Below are positions 49,812-61,705 of a stretch of DNA of 64,000 nt, in pieces. This DNA is from Epiperipatus broadwayi (Eukaryota > Onychophora > Udeonychophora > Euonychophora > Peripatidae). The DNA is taken from contig JAQFVV010012497.1 of the NCBI GenBank assembly GCA_028023455.1, forward strand, positions 2,792,001 through 2,856,000, given 5' to 3'. Positions within the stretch are counted from its first letter, which is position 1, and each line of letters starts with the position of its first letter. The position numbers and the translations under genes were made by a program. The notes below the pieces were generated by a model. The model ran no database searches. It was not told where the DNA came from and worked only from the letters and a program-made list of their open reading frames with translations.

Positions 49812-51435
49812 AGTTGTTATAAAATGGAAAAATGAAACATCGCTTTTCGTATATTCAGAGGACCACAGGATCATCGGGAAATTTAACGCTGGATTTCAAA
49901 CAGCAAGCAACTGTAAAAGATGAACATTTCTAAAACCGTAAGAACTTTATAAAATATAACGAACAATATTAATTTGAAAACACTAAGAACTTTAAATTTT
50001 AAACTTTCCTAGTAATTTAATTGTTACAAATAGAATCCTATCTGACCAAACTAAATTCTTTATTAATAGTGTTATTTGATGTATTTTTTTTTCTTATTTA
50101 TGTAAAATCATTTCCATTTATTTATTTTTTGTTCTTTAAGTTTTTATCATGATTTTTTTTTGTTTTTATCATGATTTTTTTGTTTTTCATTAAATTAATT
50201 ATATAAATGTTAAACTTAAGTCGGGCGTGAATGGCTGTATAGATTTGTAAAGTTATATTAGGGGAGGGTAATCTTAGGTTATTTGTGTCGTTGTTAGATT
50301 GGGTCAATGGATTGGATATATTGATGTAGTTAGTAGATGTAGTCGGAGATTCGCTACTGGCAGAATCGCTGCATACGCCGCACTCTCCCGTTTTGCCTAT
50401 GGAAGGAATTATAAGACGCAGAGCGCAGTTCCTTTCTATGGAGTTTTTTTTTATTGCTCTTCTTGTCTGATAGATGTCATATTCCTATCTGATGAGGGTC
50501 AATGCCTTCTCTTAATCTTTTTGGTGCTGTCGTATTCCGTATTACATTGAATACATCGATATATCAGATGAATTGATGCCAGTTTGACTGCGAATTTTAG
50601 CCTAAGGTTAAATAGGGATAGAATATTTTATTTTCAAATGCAAATTTATGTAGTCTATTCATACTCGGCCCTAAATAAAAATGCATTAAATTTAAGTTGT
50701 TTATAGATGCTTGCATGGATTGGTTATCAGTTAAGTATGTTTTGGGTTTTCATATTTGATCAAAATATATAGACATTCGATAAATAATGATGCCTTACGG
50801 TGAGTATCTAAAATGTATTTCTTCGGATGTCTTTTAAATAATTGGTGACAATGCAAGTATCTTATGGTGAATACTACTGGGTTACTTATAAATTTCCCTC
50901 TGCAATTGCCAGTATCAATGATTTTATATTTTGATCATTTATGTTTACTTTGGAATGTTTTTAACCGTGTAATCTATGTAACCGATCTATAGCAACATAT
51001 TAAAACAAGCTTTTATAATCCCATCTGTGCGAACTTAATTAAAATGTAAACTTATAATATAATAGAAATTAAAATGTAAATTAAAATCTAAGGTAAAGTT
51101 AAAAATAATGTTAAATGTTAAAATGTAAAACTAATACTAAAATAATTTTAAATTTTATATATATGTGCATAAATAAATGTTTGTACGTTAATTACTGGCA
51201 GTGGCTTATTTTATTTATTTTTAATATTGAAATATAATTAGATAAGATATTATATTATTTAATCTCTGCTATTCCGCTGAGCTAGTGACATGGGCTAACG
51301 ACCGGATGCAAAAAAAAAAAAATTTTTTTTTTTTACTTACGTATCTGCCTACTCTATAAATTTTTCTAGGTTCAAATGCCTAGATGGCGCCCTGTAGTGC
51401 AGATTACGTTAAGTAATATTCTCCGGATCGTTACA

Positions 51436-52168
51436 ACTGGCTTTCCCAATCTGGGGCCGATCTTTAATAAACCACAAATAGCCTGAGCAAATTTTGTCAA
51501 AATGAAATATTTTTATCTGTTTACATATAGTCGTATACTTTAAATCTTATAAAAGCACTGCCAGAAAGAAATAGCACATATATTAAACACGAGAAAGTAT
51601 AAATAATTTTAAACTGTATTTTGTTAAAAAGAAAGTCAAAAGGTTGCATTTGATGTTTTTTTTGTTAATATATATTTATACTTTAATGTGTATAGGAGCG
51701 CACAGCCACATAAGTTTATGACGGTAAATGTGGTACCTTACGGAGAGTACCGTTGGGAATTTACTTCAGTGTAATCCTATTTAAGCATTTTAATCAGTCA
51801 TAAATAAGTTGGTGGTATTTATAATTGTGCTGCAAATATACATGTATAAATCCATTATCTTTCAAAATATATTTACTTCAATGCAACCTTCTTAAATAAA
51901 TAATTTATAAAATAACTTGCTTGTCATGCCGTGTGTAAAAATAAAATGTATAAAATAAAATAGAACTCTTGTGGGGAGGGGTGTAAACGTAAATGGTCCT
52001 TAGGTAAGTGATAGTAAACATTTTTCTTTTTGTATATAGTCTTTTTGTAAAATTATTAACCGGATGTTTTGTAAATGTCTTCGTCAATCGTGTACCGTAA
52101 TTACTAACCCTAAGTAAAAGTTTTTTGTTTTTTTTTTATCATTGTTTTTTTAAGCAACTTTACTGATA
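51436..52168 (+). other. LTR element interior, non-coding
   Basis: Begins AC then TGGCTTTCCCAATCTGGGGC (51438-51457), similar to the Lys-tRNA primer site TGGCGCCCAACGTGGGGC but with two extra bases in the middle. No open frame over 60 codons suggests gag or pol. The expected purine tract directly before the 3' LTR is absent (T-rich instead); the only purine-rich run, GTGGGGAGGGG, is near 51971, well upstream. Confidence 0.7.
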
Positions 52169-54385
52169 TGTAACGAGCACAGACGTTCGTTACATTGTTT
52201 TTTTTATTTATTAAACATGAAAGTAAATTAAAAAGTTCGCATTTAAAAATTTTCTTTAAGAATTAAAAATTGAAATTAAATATCATCTTAAACTCGTATA
52301 TATTAAATCGCACAGATAATGAAAAATTATTAAAATAAAACTTTATTAAAGAAAAAGTATTTTAAAACTAAATTTTAAAAAGATTTGGAGATAAAATTAT
52401 ATCATTAAATTTATCTTTAAATATATCTTTGATTTGGAAAACAGGTTAATTAATCAGAAATGGAAATGATAAATTTAATTAGTCAAATGTAAACCAGCCT
52501 TGGGCATTTAAATGTAAAAACATCGGTCAGATAGGAAAACAATAGAAACTTTTAGCAAATGAAATAAATCCATTGGGAAATCGGACCTCAACGAAAAGGA
52601 TCATTACATCGATGACGTAATGTTAAGTCAATCTTTCAAAGTAATATAAAAGGACAAGTTGGGAAATTATTAGTGAGTGATATTGATTATTTACGATGTG
52701 ACAGATGTGTAATAGTGCGGAAGTGAAGGAGAAGGGATTGAAAAAGACGCACGTTCAATCCCTTCAGTTGTTATAAAATGGAAAAATGAAACATCGCTTT
52801 TCGTATATTCAGAGGACCATAGGATCATCGGGAAATTTAACGCTGGATTTCAAACGGCAAGCAACTGTAAAAGATGAACATTTCTAAAACCGTAAGAACT
52901 TTATAAAATATAACGAACAATATTAATTTGAAAACACTAAGAACTTTAAATTTTAAACTTTCCTAGTAATTTAATTGTTACAAATAGAATCCTATCTGAC
53001 CAAACTAAATTCTTTATTAATAGTGTTATTTGATGTATTTTTTTTTCTTATTTATGTAAAATCATTTCCATTTATTTATTTTTTGTTCTTTAAGTTTTTA
53101 TCATGATTTTTTTGTTTTTATCATGATTTTTTTGTTTTTCGTTAAATTAATTATATAAATGTTAAACTTAAGTCGGGCGTGAATGGCTGTATAGATTTGT
53201 AAAGTTATATTAGAGGAGGGTAATCTTAGGTTATTTGTGTCGTTGTTAGATTGGGTCAATGGATTGGATATATTGATGTAGTTAGTAGATGTAGTCGGAG
53301 ATTCACTACTGGCAGAATCGCTGCATACGCCGCACTCTCCCGTTTTGCCTATGGAAGGAATTATAAGACGCAGAGCGCAGTTCCTTTCTATGGAGTTTTT
53401 TTTTATTGCTCTTCTTGTCTGATAGATGTCATATTCCTATCTGATGAGGGTCAATGCCGTATCTTAATCTTTTTGGTGCTGTCGTATTCCGTATTACATT
53501 GAATACATCGATATATCAGATGAATTGATGCCAGTTTGACTGCGAATTTTAGCCTAAGGTTAAATAGGGATAGAATATTTTATTTTCAAATGCAAATCTA
53601 TGTAGTCTAAACTCGGCCCTAAATAAAAATGCATTAAATTTAAGTTGTTTATGGACGCTTGCATGGATTGGTTATCGGTTAAGTATGTTTTGGGTTTTCA
53701 TATTTGATCAAAATATATAGACATTCGATAAATAATGATGCCTTACGGTGAGTATCTAAAATGTATTTCTTCGGATGTCTTTTAAGTCATTGGTGACAAT
53801 GCAAGTATCTTATGGTGAATACTACTGGGTTACTTATAAATTTCCCTCTGCAATTGCCAGTATCAATGATTTTATATTTTGATCGTTTATGTTTACTTTG
53901 GAATGTTTTTAACCGTGTAATCTATGTAACCGATCTATAGCAACATATTAAAACAAGCTTTTATAATCCCATCTGTGCGAACTTAATTAAAATGTAAACT
54001 TATAATATAATAGAAATTAAAATGTAAATTAAAATCTAAGGTAAAGTTAAAAATAATGTTAAATGTTAAAATGTAAAACTAATACTAAAATAATTTTAAA
54101 TTTTATATGTGCATAAATAAATGTTTGTACGTTAATTACTGGCAGTGGCTTATTTTATTTTTTATTTTTTTAATATTGAAATATAATTAGATAAGATATT
54201 ATATTATTTAATCTCTGCTATTCTGCTGAGCTAGTGACATGGGCTAATGACCGGATGCAAAAAAAAAAAAAATTTTTTTTTTTTATTTACGTATCTGCCT
54301 ACTCTATAAATTTTTCTAGGTTCAAATGCCTAGATGGCGCCCTGTAGTGCAGATTACATTAAGTAAAATTCTCCGGATCGTTACA
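52169..54385 (+). repeat. 3' LTR
   Basis: 2217 bp, near-identical to 49214-51435, with the same TGTAACGA...TCGTTACA ends. The 83-codon frame recurs at 53251-53502 with three residue differences. Confidence 0.9.
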
Positions 54386-54389
54386 ATAT

Positions 54390-55220
54390 ATGTAAATTGC
54401 TTTTCAATAATTTCTATAAATTTAATCCTATCTCATATGCTTTAACTTCTTTTTAATTTTGGTGCGGTCATTTATTTATATATATTTGTTACTTGATTTA
54501 TATATCTGCTTGCTTATTAATATGTCAATATAAAACAATCTGATGAATTGAATTTTCTAAAAATCCTTTCTTCTTTTTAAGTAAGCCTTCATGAATCAAG
54601 TTTATTAACGTCCTCTTAAAATATAACATATTGTTAATTAATACACTCGCCAGATTGTTTTTCGAGCCAACATTCTATTTATGTTTTAATATAATATATA
54701 TATATTTGTTTAACTCTGGATTTTCTACCGGTGTAAATCCAGAACTTAAGCTAATTAACACTTTGAAATCTTTTAAAATGTTTTGTTTTTATTCAATTCT
54801 GAAAGAGTGACCCATTAATTATTTTCTATAACTGCCAGTCTTCTTATATTTTCCATATTCTTAAAATTTCAAATCTTGTATTTAAATATTTCAGTTATTG
54901 TACAATCAACAAAGGTGAGATTGATTTATTTTAACTAGCAGAAAAAGGGCTGGGGGAAAATCTTAATGTTTCTTTTACTAAATCAAATCTTAACGTATAT
55001 TTTATTAATTTGAAATCTAAATCTCAATGTTTCTTTTGCTATATAAAATCTTCAAGTATATTTTAAGTAAATGAAATGTAAATCTCTCTCTATATATTAT
55101 AATTGCATGATGTATTATAGTATTCAAACAAGGGTCATTTGTTTTTAAAGCAGTAAAACTTTTCAATGTCGTTGGTGACATTTATCATTCGTACTTCGTG
55201 AATATATATATGTGCTTCTT
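54390..55220. other. AT-rich non-coding DNA
   Basis: Nothing recognised beyond short (TA)n runs near 54690. Confidence 0.5.
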
Positions 55221-55224
55221 AATC

Positions 55225-55295
55225 TGGGGGTTATGAAAAGTTTGAACCCATAGATTTATTTTCATTCCATAGATAGTTGAGCTATCTGGAACCAC
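55225..55295 (-). mobile_element. tRNA-like SINE head
   Basis: On the minus strand TAGCTCAACTA (complement of 55273-55283) is a near A box and GGGTTCAAAC (complement of about 55240-55249) holds a near-perfect B box. The cloverleaf was not verified. It may be a SINE head or an old tRNA pseudogene. Confidence 0.45.
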
Positions 55296-55313
55296 ATTTA
55301 CTCCGTATCAAAT

Positions 55314-55440
55314 GCCTCTGGCGGTGATCCCGTAAGTTTGGCACATGCTATGCATATACACTTCGTAGATAAAAGGCCTCTCGCGTCGGTTATACCAGCA
55401 AAAGTCTGGGCCATGCCATGCCTATCCACTTTCCTCTAAG
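55314..55440. repeat. diverged 62-bp direct repeat, GC-richer
   Basis: GCCTCT starts at 55314 and 55376; both units continue to GGC-CATGC-ATGC-TAT-CACTT. This patch is clearly less AT-rich than its surroundings. Confidence 0.5.
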
Positions 55441-55874
55441 CACTATCCAAGAAGGGGGTGTGAGATTTTGTTTTTTATCCAAAAGCACGACCTTTTCCTC
55501 TTAGTTATTTTAGGCTATTATGTCAGCACCGCAAACTTCTTATTATTATTATTTCTTTTGCTTCATGGCCCAGTTTTAATGCTCTAATATTAAAATTAAG
55601 CTTTGCTTAAAATATATATAAATGCCAACTACTTCTATTTATTAATTAAGTTTATTTCAATCTTATAGAGTCCCACCATCGTAATTTATATATCTATTTA
55701 AGAGTATCTATGCGCCTTGGGCAAAATAAAGTGTTCATCTTACTATTGTTAAATGATCTTCATTAAATATTTTGTCATAGTTTCAAATATAATCTTTTAA
55801 CTGTCTTTTGTTTATTTTCACGATCTTAATGGTGTGAAAATAGTTTATATCATATGTATAATGAATTTCAGAAC

Positions 55875-56010
55875 GCTCCCCTAAATCATATGTTAGTCAC
55901 CATGTTTCAGAACCATAACCCAAAGCAATAATAGCAATTTTATGTAACTTCTTTCTAATACTGATTGGCATCTTAATATTAGACCCACCAAAGATGTGTT
56001 TATTTGTAAT
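55875..56010 (-). mobile_element. LINE C-terminal fragment
   Basis: Minus strand reads IFGGSNIKMPISIRKKLHKI then IALGYGSETW, the LINE C-terminal segment ending in YGSETW (compare VLTYGSETW of the RTE at 15940). Flanks do not continue recognisably. Confidence 0.6.
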
Positions 56011-56469
56011 ATATTATTTAGCTAATAAAGAGCATAAGAGAAATAATAGCGTGAATGACACTATGTAATTATCTACCGCTTGCTCATTCACGCACATATT
56101 AATGTACTGAATTTATAAATGTATATAAATAATTTTTCATTATATTAAACTATATTTTAATTGTCTAACTTATTTGAGTAGTTCGAATTCCTTTTCCTCC
56201 ACTTCCACATATCACAGTCATGCTTATGTATATTTTAATATAGTCATGGTTAATAGATGTCTCATTGTTTTGCTCAGCTCTGCTAGTCGGCCGGATTAAT
56301 TCTCATGGGCCATCACTATTATGTTATCCATTAGGTGTTTGATCTGGGGCTTAGAGAGTGGGTTCGAATTCAGGCTGGTCCCTGACCTAAATCTTGGGCT
56401 TGACTGGGTTTGAAGAACATTTTGTGAGTTCCAGCTCATGTTTGATGGATAAACATGTTTTGACCGGCA

Positions 56470-56605
56470 CAATAGATGGATGAAATAAGAAAGTTTGATA
56501 TTGTGATGTAGAGAAGAGACTTTTAAACAGAGAAACTGGATTAAACTTGGACATATCAGAATGTGCTGATAATGATTGAAAATGATGATGATAATGAAAT
56601 GATTG
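56470..56605 (+). mobile_element. RTE 3' end fragment
   Basis: ATGGATGAAATAAGAAAGTT, then GTAGAGAAGAGA and TGATAATGATTGAAAATGAT, match the last ~120 bp of the RTE at 16212-16334, including the TGA-rich tail. Confidence 0.8.
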
Positions 56606-56822
56606 AATGAATACAGAATCACTTTTTTAATTGTTGTTGTTTTTTTTTTCAAAATCAAATAAAAAAAATAGAGATCAAAAAATAATAATAATTGGTTGTC
56701 ATCTGATCGTTCGTGTCAGCCACCAGAGGCGCGATTTCTAGCTAAATTTCTAGAAATATGCTGTTTCCGCGGCCGCACCCAAGCCTTTAAGCATTCTTTC
56801 TAAAAGAAATCCTAGAAAAATT

Positions 56823-56925
56823 GTTAACTCGGAGTTAAGTCTACTTTCTACGCTAAAAGGTAGAGTATTAACTTGGAAGTTAAGTCTCCTTTCTACGCTA
56901 AAATCTAGAAAGAGTGTTAACTCGG
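56823..56925. repeat. 44-49-bp tandem repeat
   Basis: GTTAACTCGG at 56823, ATTAACTTGG at 56867 and GTTAACTCGG at 56916 start units that contain AGTTAAGTCT and TTTCTACGCTAAAA. Lies inside the left part of the TIR element. Confidence 0.8.
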
Positions 56926-57479
56926 CTTAGCGGCTAGCGGTGTGACTTTTTCCGATGCTAAAAGCAGAGGAAAATGCCGTAGTTGTTTATGTCACGCACT
57001 ATATCGTAATGCTGCGTTATGTATTTGATGTAACAATATCGTACTAGGGTGTTTATTTTGATCATGTCAAAATTATTTAAATTTTCATCGGTGCCTTGTT
57101 TTTTTAAAGACCAATCGATGTACTGTTACATTTTATCAATTTTAACAGTATCATGATTGTTCCTCATAAATTTGTATTCCTCCTAAATTTTCGATTAGGG
57201 TGGAATAGTGTAAAAATTTAAAAATCACGCTTTGAGTCACGTTTTAGCGAGAAATTTTCCGAGACAAAAAGTACGGCTAATTCCCACAACAGAAAACTTG
57301 AAAAGATGGGAATTGCCAGACACGGGCCAGCGCTGGAATATTTCTACAGCAGAAAAAAACATCCTGCTGCTGAAAGAAAAGATTGGATTGTGTGACAAAT
57401 ATATGCAGATTTGAGGTCCGAAAACATCTGCAGACGGAAAGGTTCACTTCGTAAAGGCAAGCTTGTTTGAGGGATTCTA

Positions 57480-58740
57480 AATGACCTTCGTCAAATGTCA
57501 AAAATAAAAGAAGTAACTTCAATTTTTATTTAAACGTACATCCCTTCTTCTCCCGATAATTGTTGGCGTCGGCAATCAAATGTAAAATAAAGAAGTAACT
57601 AAAATTTTTATTTAAACGTAACCCCAAAAACCCTTCTTCTCCCAATAATTGTTGTCGTCGGCAATCAAACGGTCAAATAAAAGGAACGTCAATTATTCTT
57701 TAATCGTATAGAAAAAAACCCTCCCACTAATTGTCCTGGCCAATCAAATGTAAACCAATCGAAGTTAGACAGTAAATTATTAGTTAAACATAACCCAAAT
57801 TACTATTCGAACGTACACCAAAAAAGACTCGCTCTTGTCAATCAAAATTAAAGAAACCTAGACTATTATTGTCCCATTGTCAAATCGAATATTATTTAGG
57901 AAAACCCAAATAATTTATAAACGAAAAAAAAAAAAAGAAAGTCAAATCAGTTTTCAATCAAATGGTAACCGATAAAAGTAACTTAAATTTTGATTTAAAC
58001 ATACACACGAACAAAAACAAAATGCAAAACTCTTTCTCCCAATAATAGTTGTCGCCAATCACCAAAAAACACCCACCCCTCTCACTAATTATTGTCAGCA
58101 ATCAAATGTACACCACTACTAAAAGTAACGTAAACTACTATTCTTTAAACGGTTACACCCCTTCTTCCAATAATTGTTGTCTACAATCGTACACACAAAA
58201 AAACACCCTTCCCAGTAATTAGTGTCGGGAATCAAATGTAAACCGATCAAAGTAAGACCGCAACTTATTATTTAAACGTAACCCAAATTACTATTTGAAT
58301 CTACACCAAAAAAAACACCCGCTCTTGTCAATAAAAATTAAACAAACAACAACTATTATCGTCCCATTGTCAAAAATATTTATTTGTAGAATCAAAACCA
58401 TAATTTATAAATGAAAGGAAATCCAATCGGTCATCCATCAAATGTAAACCGATAAAAGTAAAGGTTTTAAATTTTATTTAAACATAAATACACGCGCGCG
58501 AGAAAAAAAAAACAACACTTCTCCCAATAATTTTTTCGGCAATCAAATGTAAACCTTCAAAGTAACGTAAATTATTATTTAAAGATCCATCATAAAACCC
58601 CGTTCTCTCTTGAATTTTGTGGTAAAAAAAAAAAAAAACTATTATTATCCCATCGTCAAAAATATTATTTGGGAAAAATAATTCAGAAACGAAAAAAAGT
58701 AAACTTTGTAAACAAACCAAAAAAAAAAGTCAATATTAAT
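57480..58740. repeat. internal minisatellite with ~488-bp higher-order period
   Basis: Units of roughly 80-110 bp repeat CAATCAAATGTAAACC, AAAGTAACGTAAATTATT, ATTTAAACGTA and TTCTCCCAATAATTGTTGTC. A longer block starting near 57720 recurs near 58208, with the same order of variants (AACCCAAATTACTATT, CGCTCTTGTCAAT, ATT-TCGTCCCATTGTCAAA-like), and partly again near 58580. It fills most of the TIR element. Confidence 0.85.
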
Positions 58741-59453
58741 AGAGAATCGCTATCCCGGGAACTATATATTAATGTGTTTTTCAGTTAGAAATCGCACCTC
58801 TGGCGGCTGACATGAAGGATCAGATGACAACCTAATAATTTTATTATAATATTGCTAAAATTTTGCAGAAAAGATGAATAAAAACTTGAAATTTAACTTC
58901 AGTTTACAAGATGAATATACAATTTTAGATAAATTATTTTCATATAAATATATCAATTTATTATAGTCAGACATGATTTAAGTAAGTAAATAATAACAGT
59001 TCTTGCTTTGCATGAGTTATAAAATACAGTACAGAGGTGATTCTATGAATATGCTACCTTCATCCCCCTACCCAAAATTATGTTGATTAAATAATCAGCT
59101 TGCAATGTGAATATCATTTTTTCATAAGAGACAAAAGAACAACTGTATTTTGTTTAGGAATAAACTTAGATCATAGATTAACTTATTTTTTCATCTGTCT
59201 AAGATTAGATCAAAATTAATTTCTAGAAAAAAAGCTCCTTTGGAAACAGATGGCACTAACTGAGATTATGATGCAAATACTTTACATAATAACAGCTTTT
59301 TCATCACTAGATTATTCTGTTGAAGAATACTCTGACCCTATTTGGAAAAATAATTCTTATATCAAACTCCTAAATATTACTGTAAGAAATATTATTGGCA
59401 CACTCAATTGTATTTTTTTGCAGTAACTTCCTTTTCTTTCATATTTTCCTCAG

Positions 59454-59604
59454 CCAGATATCAAAAGATGCCTCAGCAAAAAATATACAAAAAGCTGTTA
59501 AACAGACCAGACTTGCCAATCACAAACGTGATATAGATCAACAGTGGACAAAATTTGCCTCAGAATCGTATGCTGTTTTCAAAGCTACTTTATACATTTG
59601 TTAA
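59454..59604 (+). CDS. candidate terminal exon of an unknown host gene
   Basis: A pyrimidine-rich tract (CCTTTTCTTTCATATTTTCC) ends in TCAG at 59450-59453, a good splice acceptor. A 49-codon frame follows: DASAKNIQKAVKQTRLANHK, then DIDQQWTKFASESYAVF, ending TAA at 59602-59604. It has balanced codons and a charged, helix-like composition, unlike the surrounding AT-rich DNA. AATAAA occurs near 59968. No donor or upstream exon was found, so the gene is not identified. It could also be an exon-like accident or an old pseudogene. Confidence 0.35.
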
Positions 59605-60249
59605 AACAATGTTTTTCACTGCCATTTTTCCTAAAACTTTATACTAACAATCTATAGAAGTATAGTATGTACCAATATTAAAATAGTTAATTTTGTAAAT
59701 GCTTTAAAGTAAAAAAAAAAAAATATGACATTTTGAACTTTAAATTTTTACTTTTTAAATAGTACCAATCAAAAGGATTGTTACTATAGAGTTTATTATC
59801 ATATTTGTATGGATAGAGAATGTTTCAACATTTGAGACAAAATTAATTCCAAAAATAATTACCATGAACACTGCATTATACATTTCTTCCAATGCTTGAA
59901 TTCTGGATCATCATTCTTCATGAAATAATACATGCTTGTATCATACTACAACTTAAGTATATGTGATTAATAAATACGACTGATTTTAGTTAGGTTATAA
60001 AACCTTTGTTTATAATGATTGAATAGCAGAAAAGTGTAAAATGTAAATATAAACAACAAATGAGAATGTTTAACCAACAATAGAAGGGCAATTTTGCTTT
60101 TACTATTAAAGGTGAATAGGTTATATTTATTATACCATAGATCTATCAGTCACAGTAATTTAAAGCATCACCATGAATAACATCATAAAGAATTTACATC
60201 TGAATTGTTTCCTGAATTAGAATTGTGAAAAAACCAAGCTAAAATGTTT

Positions 60250-61705
60250 GAAATCTAATTTAGTCATTCAACAAAATAACTTATTTGTTTTTTTAAGCAA
60301 AGGGATTTAGCTACTGAAACTAATTTTGTTATAGCTTGTACTTCTCAAATTAAACTATCTTACAGTCATAGAGAAATTGCAATAAAATTAAATTTACATA
60401 TAATAATAAATTCCTATTTCCCATTACATTTCTGAAGTTAGTTCTACAATCATATGTTTTATTGCGGAGTAAAATGAAAGGCTATGTTGTTTTCAACTTA
60501 GCATTGGAAGAATTTACAAATATTTGAGATGTTTCTCAACTATCTGTATTTGTCTGCAATGTTACAAGCAATGAAAATGTAAAAAAAAAATTAGATAAGC
60601 TTAAAGGAAATCACAAAAGATATTGACATTAAAAATGCACTTAATCCATGTCAATTAATTGCTTAACTACCATTGCATAAACTTATTAGCATTGTAATAA
60701 ATGGAGCACCAGCTATATAAGTCAAAATACTTCTCTAACGGGGCAATTAACGCATATTAGCTATCTATCATGAATGTCTCTAGTCATTTTATCATTCACC
60801 TTGATCATTCAGCAAACAAACACATCAAGTTCAACAATAACATAAATTACATTTTAGATATTGTGAATTTCATTTGAACAAATGCAAAAATATACCATGA
60901 ATTTAAAAATGTTATTGAGGAACTGGAATTTGAAGAAAATCCATATAATCTTTTTTTCTACTATATTGTAGTATGACTATCAATTACCAAGTTTTTGAAT
61001 AGCTATTTCATGAAAAAAAATACAACTATAAGATAATGGATGGTTACAGGATCTGATATTTCAAGAAAAGAATGACATAAAATTTGTCTAATGAGTTTTC
61101 AGAATAAAATAAAACTTTTCAAAGACTGCTGACAGCAAAGAAATTAAAGTACTTTCCCAACCTTAAATTAAAAATAACTACTTTGCCTGATATTGAAATT
61201 AATGACAATAAATTTAAACAATATAAAGAAAACTTAAAAACACTTTATAAGTTTGAGAAACAAAAAAAGTTAAACCATATTTTGAATTTCTTGTGAATTC
61301 TTTTGTGATTGATATTATCAAAGATGGATATCTTATTTTTGCATTTTTTACCATGGATATTGCTTCAATAGTTTATTGAGATTCAGGAACAAGTAGTTTA
61401 ATTCTAATACATAAAAATTCATCTGTAACTGATTTTTGGAAACAAATCCCAGAAACAACGTATTTCATTCTTCAGAAAACTGGCTTCTGATAAATTTCCA
61501 TTTTGGGGATAATTTATTGCTGTGAATCTTTCTTCCCTATATTGAAATTTATCAAAACAAAATTTCTGGTAACCTCATTAGCAGTCATATCACTGAACTT
61601 TTTAGAACAGATTTGGCATCATACCAGCTATACTTTAAACTATCAAATTTGGAAAAGAATAAAAATCTTTATGCCGTTCTTCTATAAAATAATAATCAGA
61701 AAATA
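60250..61705 (+). pseudogene. GTF2IRD2-like hAT-derived transposase pseudogene
   Basis: Plus-strand frames follow the family in order. LHKLISIVINGAPAI near 60677 corresponds to KLV-V-TDGAPAM. LDIVNFI-TNAKIYHEFKN near 60857 matches the KIVNFIR segment, then IEELEFEENPYNLFFYYIVV near 60916 the LLYYTEVRWLS region. TLPDIEINDNKFKQYKENL near 61180 lies in the middle, and YCCESFFPILKFIKTKFL near 61517 is the C-terminal hAT dimerisation region. The catalytic Asp of TDGAPAM is Asn here, and stops are frequent. The N-terminal zinc finger was not found. Longest open piece 61503-61706. Confidence 0.75.

Larger units (their letters stand above)
49214..51435 (+). repeat. 5' LTR
   Basis: 2222 bp. Contains TGACGTAA (49659-49666, CRE/ATF-like), TATAAAAGG (49691-49699), a 12-bp-stem hairpin (49777-49811), AATAAA at 51172-51177 and a poly(A)/poly(T) junction near 51310-51335. 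An 83-codon frame (50299-50550) is also open in the 3' LTR but resembles nothing I know. Confidence 0.9.
49214..54385 (+). mobile_element. non-autonomous LTR retrotransposon
   Basis: Two ~2.2-kb direct repeats (49214-51435 and 52169-54385) enclose a 733-bp interior. Each begins TGTAACGA and ends TCGTTACA, so the LTRs have the TG...CA ends of retroviral-type elements. The 4-bp ATAT flanks both sides. A tRNA primer site starts two bases after the 5' LTR. The LTRs differ by about two dozen substitutions by eye (roughly 1%), plus short indels, so insertion was fairly recent. The interior has no gag-pol coding sequence, so the element must have relied on enzymes from a relative. A 4-bp duplication and Lys-like primer site suggest Gypsy affinity (inference). 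Confidence 0.9.
56694..58832. mobile_element. 2.14-kb TIR DNA element with 8-bp TSD
   Basis: Both ends read GGTTGTCATCTGATC inward, exactly for 15 bp and with few mismatches to about 51 bp (56694-56744 and 58782-58832), including GTCAGCC-CCAGAGG-GCGATT. TAATAATT at 56686-56693 repeats at 58833-58840, an 8-bp target duplication as made by hAT, P and Merlin-type transposases (GG...CC ends favour neither hAT nor P). No transposase is encoded. The interior is two blocks of tandem repeats. Confidence 0.85.

Noticed and set aside
50480-50520. CTGATGAG phrase in the LTR as a hammerhead ribozyme core
   Set aside because: The GAAA box and matching stems expected after the core were not found; other CTGATGA phrases near 31172 and 47810 fail in the same way.
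55314-55330. CCTCTGGCGG as a second copy of the 58.8-kb TIR
   Set aside because: Only ten bases match; the flanks differ from the TIR.
56296-56658. 120-codon minus-strand frame
   Set aside because: It runs antisense through an RTE 3' fragment and a T-rich run, with low-complexity composition.
57232-57414. 60-codon frame inside the 56.7-kb TIR element as a transposase remnant
   Set aside because: No transposase motif, short, and overlapped by an equally long antisense frame.
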